64,000 bases of DNA, taken from positions 186,001 through 250,000 of the forward strand of contig JARGOX010000005.1 of assembly GCA_029233925.1 (NCBI GenBank). The letters are read 5' to 3'. Positions within the stretch are counted from its first letter, which is position 1, and the number at the start of each line of letters is the position of its first letter. The DNA is from Rhizobiaceae bacterium. GTDB lineage: Bacteria > Pseudomonadota > Alphaproteobacteria > Rhizobiales > Rhizobiaceae. The translations under genes were made by a program, and so were the position numbers. Of the stretch, positions 57,942 to 64,000 are shown piece by piece. The notes under the pieces were generated by a model, which was not told where the DNA came from, did no database searches, and saw only the letters and a program-made list of their open reading frames with translations.

Positions 57942-59276
57942 TTGGAACCGCTAGAACACTATAGAGACACAATTTTTGCCTTGTCGAGTGGTGCCGGCGT
58001 TGCTGGTGTGGCAGTCATTCGTATTTCCGGACAAAACGTTCGATTCGGACTCGAAACCATCATAGGCCAGTTACCGCAACCGCGGCGGGCGGAACTGCGA
58101 ACAATCCTCGGTTCTGATGATCAGGTTCTTGATCGTGGTCTTGTGTTGTATTTTCCTGCTCCGGCCTCATTCACCGGTGAAGATTGCGCAGAACTCCATG
58201 TTCACGGGGGTCGGGCAGTTATCGAATCCGTTTTGCAACGGTTGGCGGATCTGGAAAACTATCGCAGCGCTGAACCGGGGGAATTTACGCGGCGGGCCTT
58301 TGAAAATGGCAAGATGGACCTCACCGAAGTCGAGGGCCTGGCTGATCTGCTGCAGGCCCAGACCGAAATGCAACGGCGCATGGCGCAGGAACAGTCGGCC
58401 GGCTCGCTTTCAAAGCAATATGAGTTGTGGCGTAAACAGTTGATAAGAGCCCGTGCAATGATTGAAGCAGATTTTGATTTTGCCGATGAGGAGGATGTGC
58501 CTGGTTCTGTCGTTGATGTGATATGGTCAGACCTGGCAAACCTATCAAAGGACATAGCCGATCATCTGGAAGCAGGCAAAGCCGGTGAGATTATTCGCAA
58601 TGGTTTTCGGGTGGTTTTGCTTGGCGCCCCAAACGCAGGAAAATCGAGCCTCTTGAATGCCCTGGCGCAGCGTGACGTTGCCATCGTTTCTGAAGAAAAG
58701 GGGACGACGCGTGATATGCTTGAGGTCCAACTCAATATGCATGGATACCCGGTCATTATCCATGATACGGCAGGCATTCGTAAGACTGAAAGCCCAGTTG
58801 AAGCAGAAGGAATGAAAAGGGCTCTCCAGGCAGCGGGAAAGGCGGATCTCATTATCCTACTGGTGGATCCCGGGGAAGATCATGTTTTATCCAGCGATCT
58901 ACCCTTTGGCGTTCCCGTTCTGCGGGTAGGTTCGAAGGCTGATATCAACACAATGGTTGACGCCTCACAATTCGACTGTCTGGTATCTGTAAAACAGTCC
59001 AATGGGTTGGAATCACTTTTTTCAAAACTCAATATCCATTTGAAAAAGGCTACTTATACCAGCGTAGACGCGCTTCCAAACCGTCAACGTCACAGAGAAT
59101 ATTTGCATAGCTGCGTAAAATACATAGATGAGGCAGTTGATGGCGATCGCCTGCCTCTCGAGTTACGGTCTGAATCACTGAGGAGTGCCAGTGATTCTCT
59201 GGGTAGATTAACGGGTCGCATTGATGTTGATGACTTGCTGGATGTTATATTCGGCGAATTTTGTATCGGCAAATAG
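57942..59276 (+). CDS. mnmE: tRNA modification GTPase MnmE
   Basis: 444 residues. With MnmG it makes (c)mnm5U at tRNA wobble positions. The N-terminal folate-binding domain has 'GEFTRRAFENGKMDLTEVEGLADLL', the G domain 'GAPNAGKSSLLNAL' and 'DTAGIRKTESPVEAEGM', and the C-terminus is 'CIGK' with the required Cys. The start is TTG 57942 with GGAG 6 bases upstream; the nearby ATG at 57938 is out of frame. Confidence 0.95.
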   Translation: MEPLEHYRDTIFALSSGAGVAGVAVIRISGQNVRFGLETIIGQLPQPRRAELRTILGSDDQVLDRGLVLYFPAPASFTGEDCAELHVHGGRAVIESVLQRLADLENYRSAEPGEFTRRAFENGKMDLTEVEGLADLLQAQTEMQRRMAQEQSAGSLSKQYELWRKQLIRARAMIEADFDFADEEDVPGSVVDVIWSDLANLSKDIADHLEAGKAGEIIRNGFRVVLLGAPNAGKSSLLNALAQRDVAIVSEEKGTTRDMLEVQLNMHGYPVIIHDTAGIRKTESPVEAEGMKRALQAAGKADLIILLVDPGEDHVLSSDLPFGVPVLRVGSKADINTMVDASQFDCLVSVKQSNGLESLFSKLNIHLKKATYTSVDALPNRQRHREYLHSCVKYIDEAVDGDRLPLELRSESLRSASDSLGRLTGRIDVDDLLDVIFGEFCIGK

Positions 59277-59279
59277 AAC

Positions 59280-59411
59280 TGATTCACGTGAAACAGGATG
59301 AGTGGATCCCTGACTCACGTGAAACTATGCGAGATGTGATGATTCACGTGAAACAGCATCAGAATTATGTGGATTTATGTTATGGAAAACCAGCATGTTT
59401 CACGTGAAACA
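59280..59411. promoter_or_regulatory. parS: Cluster of four parS sites between mnmE and mnmG
   Basis: The ParB-binding consensus TGTTTCACGTGAAACA is matched at 59396-59411 (16/16), 59280-59295 (15/16), 59340-59355 (15/16) and 59311-59326 (13/16). They lie about 7 kb from oriC and near parAB, as expected for the segregation centromere. The rest of the 192-base gap holds no gene. Confidence 0.92.
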
Positions 59412-59468
59412 ATATTGACTTGACAATATTGGCCACACCAACGAATTGTCACGCATAATCAGGAGCGA

Positions 59469-61373
59469 TTGAAGTCCTTGTCAGAAATATCCAAATTCGA
59501 CGTCGTCGTGATCGGCGGCGGGCATGCAGGTTGTGAGGCCGCAGCTGCTTCGGCGCGTATGGGTGCCAAAACAGCATTGATCACTCATAAACGCGATACG
59601 ATCGGTGTTATGTCTTGTAATCCCGCGATTGGCGGCCTTGGTAAAGGCCATCTGGTGCGTGAAGTCGACGCGATGGATGGTTTGATGGGACGGGTCGCAG
59701 ACGCCTCGGGTATACAGTTCCGTTTGCTGAACCGGAGCAAGGGGCCGGCCGTTCGTGGGCCACGGACCCAAGCGGACAGGAAGCTTTATCGCACTGCCAT
59801 GCAAGCCGCAATTGCTGCCACTGAAGGCCTGCATATTGTAGAAGCTGAGGCCGATGATTTCATATTGAAGCAAGGGCGGGTGGTTGCCGTCAAACTGGCG
59901 GATGGCCGTTTGATTGAATGTGGCGCTGTTGTTTTGACCACGGGCACCTTTCTGCGTGGCCTGATCCATATTGGACAGAAGCAGATACCTGCAGGGCGGA
60001 TGGGAGAGAAACCGGCCAATGGTCTATCCAGAACGTTGCTTTCTCACGGTTTCAAACTTGGAAGGTTGAAGACCGGAACACCGGCCCGTCTGGATACAAA
60101 CTCGATTGATTGGCAGTCCGTTGGTCGCCAATCGGCTGACAGGGATCCGGTTCCATTTTCCTTCATGACGGACAGGATTACTGTTCAACAGATTGAATGC
60201 GGTGTTACCCATACAACAGATGCAACACACAAGATTATCGAGGAAAATATTGGGCTGTCAGCCATGTATTCGGGGCGCATCGAAGGGACGGGCCCGCGTT
60301 ATTGTCCCTCGATCGAAGATAAGGTTGTTCGGTTTGCTGATCGCGACCAGCACCAGATATTTTTGGAGCCAGAGGGTTTGGATGATATCAATGTCTATCC
60401 AAATGGCATATCCACTTCATTGCCTGAAAATGTTCAAAAGGCATTTATAGCCACTATACCCGGTCTGGAGAACGCGAAAATACTGCAACCTGGCTATGCC
60501 ATCGAATACGATCATATCGACCCTCGAGAACTCCATCCCAGCCTGGAAACGAAAAGGATTGCCGGGCTTTATCTGGCCGGTCAAATCAACGGCACCACTG
60601 GATATGAAGAGGCGGCAGCGCAAGGTTTGGTCGCCGGGGTCAATGGGGCTTTGTCTTGCGGCGAATCGGACCCGATGATTTTCAGCCGGGCAGAATCCTA
60701 TATAGGCGTCATGATTGATGATTTGACAACGAAGGGCGTTACGGAGCCCTATCGCATGTTTACATCACGCGCCGAATATCGTTTGACACTGCGGGCTGAC
60801 AATGCGGATCTAAGACTTACGCCAAGAGGCATCGCCATGGGATTGGTGAAAGGTGAGCGTAAACAACGGTTTAGCGCCTGGTTGGGCGATGTCAATCAAC
60901 TGCGGGATCAACTGAAATCGCTGCGTATTACACCAAGTGCTGCCCAGAAAAACGGGCTGAAGATCAATTTGGATGGCCAGAGACGATCAGCCTATGAGCT
61001 CTTGTCGTATACCGAGAACACTATCGCCAGTCTGACTTCGGTATGGCCCGAACTTGATTCATTGAATAAAAAAGTGTCCGAACCAATTGAGATTGAAGCT
61101 TCCTATGCGGTTTATCTGGATCGGCAATCGCGCGATATTGCCGTTCAGTTGAAAGAGGAGTCACGACTCATTCCCGAGGGCTTTGACTATTTGCCTCTGC
61201 CAGGTCTGTCCAATGAACTGAAACAAAAACTGACGCATCAGCGGCCGCGTACAATAGCACACGCTAGCCAGATTGAAGGAATGACACCGGCGGCCGTCAC
61301 ACTAATCCTGGCTCAGCTTCGTCGCTCCGAGAGCGCGGACGCGGAACTGATCTTCAAGAGCCAAAGTGCGTAA
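59469..61373 (+). CDS. mnmG: tRNA modification enzyme MnmG (GidA)
   Basis: 634 residues from TTG 59469. This FAD- and NADH-dependent partner of MnmE has the FAD loop '[20 protein letters not shown]', '[24 protein letters not shown]', '[11 protein letters not shown]' and '[17 protein letters not shown]'. No ATG is available. AGGAG (59461-59465) is 3 bases before TTG 59469 and 12 before TTG 59478, so the exact start is uncertain; the latter gives 631 residues, nearer to relatives. Confidence 0.94.
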   Translation: MKSLSEISKFDVVVIGGGHAGCEAAAASARMGAKTALITHKRDTIGVMSCNPAIGGLGKGHLVREVDAMDGLMGRVADASGIQFRLLNRSKGPAVRGPRTQADRKLYRTAMQAAIAATEGLHIVEAEADDFILKQGRVVAVKLADGRLIECGAVVLTTGTFLRGLIHIGQKQIPAGRMGEKPANGLSRTLLSHGFKLGRLKTGTPARLDTNSIDWQSVGRQSADRDPVPFSFMTDRITVQQIECGVTHTTDATHKIIEENIGLSAMYSGRIEGTGPRYCPSIEDKVVRFADRDQHQIFLEPEGLDDINVYPNGISTSLPENVQKAFIATIPGLENAKILQPGYAIEYDHIDPRELHPSLETKRIAGLYLAGQINGTTGYEEAAAQGLVAGVNGALSCGESDPMIFSRAESYIGVMIDDLTTKGVTEPYRMFTSRAEYRLTLRADNADLRLTPRGIAMGLVKGERKQRFSAWLGDVNQLRDQLKSLRITPSAAQKNGLKINLDGQRRSAYELLSYTENTIASLTSVWPELDSLNKKVSEPIEIEASYAVYLDRQSRDIAVQLKEESRLIPEGFDYLPLPGLSNELKQKLTHQRPRTIAHASQIEGMTPAAVTLILAQLRRSESADAELIFKSQSA

Positions 61374-61489
61374 ATCTGTGTAATACAGCCAAATTACTAT
61401 CCCTATCGGCATATTTTGCTCTATAGCCTGATGGAGGGGTATTCACTTGTGGTCGCCATTTTGCCCCTGGATGTTTTGAGCCGTTAGGA

Positions 61490-62131
61490 ATGCCTACAGT
61501 GTCGGAGTTGAACACGCACAAATTGAATGCGGTCTTTCCTGTTTCACGTGAAACATTGGATCGACTGGAGCATTTTGTTCGGCTGTTCGAAAAATGGTCC
61601 AGGGCGATTAATCTTGTCGCTCCGTCAACTTTGCCTGATATCTGGAATCGCCATATCCTTGATGGTTTGCAGCTTTACGCGCTCAATTCTGGCGCCAAAC
61701 GTTGGGTAGACCTGGGAAGTGGCGGTGGCTTTCCCGGTGTCATAACGGCAATTTTGTTGTTGGAGACAGATGGTGGTCATGTTGATCTCATCGAAAGCAA
61801 TCAGAAAAAGGCAGCCTTCCTGCGTCAGGCACTTCTGGAAACCGGGGCAAAAGGCGCTGTCCATGCGGTGCGAATTGAAGAAGCGTCGCAAAAACTCAAT
61901 GGTTACAATGCAATATCCGCTCGAGCAGTGGCCAGTCTTGATGCGTTGCTGGCCTATTCTGCCGACTGGATGGCCCAGGGTGCGACGGCTTGGTTCCATA
62001 AAGGCCGGGATTATCAAACTGAGATTGAAAAAGCGCGTGGTGGTTGGGACTTTGATCTGGTAAAACATCCTGGAAAGGTGGACGCGGACTCCATTATTCT
62101 GGAAATTTCCAATCTCAGCCGTCGCAATTAG
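61490..62131 (+). CDS. rsmG: 16S rRNA (guanine-N7) methyltransferase RsmG
   Basis: 213 residues. It methylates G527 of 16S rRNA using SAM. '[19 protein letters not shown]' is the SAM-binding motif, and '[19 protein letters not shown]' and '[19 protein letters not shown]' follow. The codons for 'PVSRET' near residue 20 contain a perfect parS site. It is followed closely by parA. Confidence 0.95.
   Translation: MPTVSELNTHKLNAVFPVSRETLDRLEHFVRLFEKWSRAINLVAPSTLPDIWNRHILDGLQLYALNSGAKRWVDLGSGGGFPGVITAILLLETDGGHVDLIESNQKKAAFLRQALLETGAKGAVHAVRIEEASQKLNGYNAISARAVASLDALLAYSADWMAQGATAWFHKGRDYQTEIEKARGGWDFDLVKHPGKVDADSIILEISNLSRRN
61540..61555. promoter_or_regulatory. parS: Perfect parS site inside rsmG
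   Basis: TGTTTCACGTGAAACA, 16 of 16, lies within codons 17-22 of rsmG and is constrained both as protein-coding and as ParB-binding sequence. Confidence 0.92.
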
Positions 62132-62192
62132 CAAACAGGTGGGTGTTTTGTTGGCAAAGCCATGTAAACACCAGAAAACGGGGCACCAAAAC

Positions 62193-62987
62193 ATGCATGG
62201 TGAGCAAAATAGAATTATCACCGTCGCGAATCAGAAGGGCGGTGTTGGTAAAACAACCACTGCCATCAATCTTGCAACGGCTCTGGCGGCCATTGGTGAA
62301 CGGGTTCTGATCATTGATCTGGATCCCCAGGGAAATGCCAGTACAGGGCTTGGTATCGCGCGGCAAGATCGTCTGTTGTCTTCCTATCACCTGATGCTGG
62401 GCGAAGCAGGTATCGGGGACATTGTTATGAATACGGATGTGCCGAACCTGTCGATCATTCCATCCACCATGGACCTGCTGGGCGTGGAAATGGAGATATC
62501 AGATCAAAAAGATCGCGTTTTCAGATTGAAGGCTGCTGTCAATACGCCAGAAGCGCGTTATTTTGACTATATTCTGATTGATTGTCCGCCTTCACTGAAT
62601 CTTCTGACCATCAATGCAATGGCCGCCGCCCATTCTGTCCTGGTACCGCTGCAATGCGAATTCTTTGCGCTTGAGGGTCTCAGTCAGTTGCTTGAGACCG
62701 TCGGACAGGTGCGCGCGACCCTCAATCCGACGCTGGATATTCAGGGTATCGTGATGACGATGTATGATTCCCGCAACAATCTGGCGCAACAGGTGGTTGA
62801 CGATGTTCGTTCTCACCTCGGCGACAAAGTATACCGGACACTCATTCCAAGAAATGTGCGTGTTTCCGAAGCACCGTCCTATGGCAAGCCGGCGATTTTG
62901 TATGATCTTCGTTGTTCAGGGAGCCAGGCTTACCTCAAACTCGCCTCCGAGGTGATTCAGCGCGAGCGTGAACGCAAAGCAGCCTGA
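62193..62987 (+). CDS. parA: Chromosome-partitioning ATPase ParA
   Basis: 264 residues. A Walker-type ATPase that moves ParB-parS complexes. The deviant Walker A is 'NQKGGVGKTTTAINL', with 'DLDPQGNASTGLG' and 'YDYILIDCPPSL'-like sequence (here 'FDYILIDCPPSLNLL') following. ATG 62193 gives the chromosomal ParA N-terminus 'RIITVANQKGG'; an upstream frame to 62139 lacks support. It is followed by parB after 46 bases. Confidence 0.95.
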   Translation: MHGEQNRIITVANQKGGVGKTTTAINLATALAAIGERVLIIDLDPQGNASTGLGIARQDRLLSSYHLMLGEAGIGDIVMNTDVPNLSIIPSTMDLLGVEMEISDQKDRVFRLKAAVNTPEARYFDYILIDCPPSLNLLTINAMAAAHSVLVPLQCEFFALEGLSQLLETVGQVRATLNPTLDIQGIVMTMYDSRNNLAQQVVDDVRSHLGDKVYRTLIPRNVRVSEAPSYGKPAILYDLRCSGSQAYLKLASEVIQRERERKAA

Positions 62988-63033
62988 ATAAAGATGGTTA
63001 ACAGAATATAAACAACAAGTTAGTGATAACGAT

Positions 63034-63924
63034 ATGAGTGACGACAATTCAAAAAAGAGACTGGGACGCGGGCTGGCAGCGCTCATCGGCGACATGGACC
63101 AACCGCTCGATCCGGAAAACAATGCGCCATCGAAAGCGGATCAATTGGTACCAATTGAATTCGTCAGTCGTAATCCCAACAATCCCCGACGTCAATTTGA
63201 TGAATCCGACCTGGAAGATCTTGCGCGGTCGATTGTCCAGCACGGTATTGTCCAGCCTGTGGTCGTCAGGCCCCTGGGAAAAGGTCCATTGGGTGAGGCG
63301 CGCTATGAAATCATTGCCGGAGAACGACGCTGGCGTGCGGCGCAACGGGCGGGTCTCGTGGAAATACCCATTCTGGTGCGTGATGTTGATGATCGCACGG
63401 CGCTTGAGATCGCTATAGTCGAGAATGTGCAAAGATCGGACCTCAATCCGCTTGATGAAGCGCTCGGCTACGAACAATTGATCGCCGGGCATGGTTATAC
63501 CCAGAATGATCTCGGTGATATCATCGGGAAAAGTCGGAGCCACGTCGCCAACTCCTTGAGATTGCTGAAACTTCCCGATGCCGTACGCGACATGTTGTCA
63601 GGTGGCGAGTTGACGGCCGGCCATGCGCGGGCGATTGCCTCAACGGCCGATCCGGAAAAACATGCCAGGCAGATTGTTGCCAAAGGCATGTCGGTCCGCG
63701 ATGCCGAACGACTGGCGCAAAGAGAAGCTGAAAATCCATCGGGCAATAGCAATCGTACGGAGCCCAAGGATACGGATACTTTGGCGCTGGAAAAAATGCT
63801 GACCGACAATCTCGGGCTGAAGGTAACGATAAACCACAAGGATCGTGGTGGCCAGATCCGGGTGGATTACCGTTCGCTGGAACAACTTGATGAATTGTGC
63901 CGTCTGTTGCAGGCTGATCGTTAA
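63034..63924 (+). CDS. parB: Chromosome-partitioning protein ParB
   Basis: 296 residues. It binds parS and slides on DNA as a CTP-gated clamp. The N-terminal ParA-stimulating region is 'KRLGRGLAALIGDMD'. The CTP-binding part has 'VSRNPNNPRRQFDESDLEDLARSI' and 'YEIIAGERRWRAAQRAGL', the HTH is 'TQNDLGDIIGKSRSHVANSLRLL', and a C-terminal dimerisation domain ends in 'LDELCRLLQADR'. Six parS or parS-like sites lie within 9.5 kb. Confidence 0.96.
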   Translation: MSDDNSKKRLGRGLAALIGDMDQPLDPENNAPSKADQLVPIEFVSRNPNNPRRQFDESDLEDLARSIVQHGIVQPVVVRPLGKGPLGEARYEIIAGERRWRAAQRAGLVEIPILVRDVDDRTALEIAIVENVQRSDLNPLDEALGYEQLIAGHGYTQNDLGDIIGKSRSHVANSLRLLKLPDAVRDMLSGGELTAGHARAIASTADPEKHARQIVAKGMSVRDAERLAQREAENPSGNSNRTEPKDTDTLALEKMLTDNLGLKVTINHKDRGGQIRVDYRSLEQLDELCRLLQADR

Positions 63925-64000
63925 GCTTGGCCGTATTATTGCGGTCAAGGCACTGATTCAATTGCAATTATAGAGATTTCATTTGAAGCACGACCCTTAC
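63925..64000. other. End of window after parB
   Basis: A weak stem TTGGCCG/CGGTCAA follows the parB stop, without a T-run. In related genomes holA follows here on the other strand, but no coding sequence can be assigned from these 76 bases. Confidence 0.3.

Noticed and set aside
63521-63967. Minus-strand frame over the parB end as holA
   Set aside because: It is antisense to parB and shows no DNA polymerase delta features; the real holA would lie beyond the window.

Overview
This is a chromosomal segment from an alphaproteobacterium of the order Hyphomicrobiales (Rhizobiales). The assignment rests on gene content and order: gyrB ... trpFBA-accD-folC / trxA / addAB ... divL-like kinase ... 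ahcY-HPr-EIIA-hprK-chvG-chvI / pckA ... his genes-coaA, hslV/hslU, mltA-Smr, Tim44, secB, dnaQ-coaE-aroE-maf-ppsR / oriC / hemE-hemJ-rho-mnmE-mnmG-rsmG-parA-parB. This layout is familiar from Agrobacterium, Sinorhizobium and Brucella. No rRNA, tRNA, complete IS element or CRISPR array was seen.

Layout. (1) 1-7.2 kb: the 3' end of gyrB, then an accessory redox/electrophile-detoxification cluster (AhpD-like protein, FrnE-type DsbA oxidoreductase, TetR regulator, YghU-type glutathione transferase). Three matching palindromes of the form TTGAGYRATYRCTCAA lie in front of its genes. An intracellular PHB depolymerase, a DUF2852 protein and a YgjP-like metallopeptidase gene broken by an in-frame stop follow. 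(2) 7.2-24.6 kb: trpFBA-accD-folC on +, then trxA, addA-addB, a MurU-like nucleotidyltransferase, a TsaE/sugar-kinase fusion and a DivL-like kinase with Tyr in place of the phospho-acceptor His, all on -. (3) 24.7-34.9 kb: ahcY, the truncated PTS (HPr, EIIA-Man type, HprK), ChvG/ChvI, pckA, arfB, an AlkB-like dioxygenase and coaA. A palindromic 301-bp MITE-like element sits between EIIA and hprK. (4) 34.9-43.0 kb: a his operon interrupted by three direct repeats, then hslV, an unrecognised membrane protein, hslU and a DUF1402 protein. (5) 43.1-44.5 kb: a tandemly amplified family of small proteins pairing a lasso-leader-like N-terminus (YEKPxV) with a Peptidase_S74/intramolecular-chaperone-like domain; this is the most unusual locus here. 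(6) 44.5-52.4 kb: XRE, Smr, mltA, Tim44, fxsA, secB, dnaQ-coaE-aroE-maf-ppsR. (7) 52.4-52.8 kb: the probable chromosome origin beside hemE. (8) 52.8-64 kb: hemE, hemJ, rho, a YyaL-like protein, mnmE, a parS cluster, mnmG, rsmG (containing a perfect parS), parA and parB.

The genes work together mainly in the initiation and segregation of the chromosome (oriC, parS, parAB, gyrB, divL-like) and in core metabolism. The strand bias supports the origin call: genes left of about 52.6 kb are mostly on - and genes right of it mostly on +, so both arms are mostly transcribed away from oriC.
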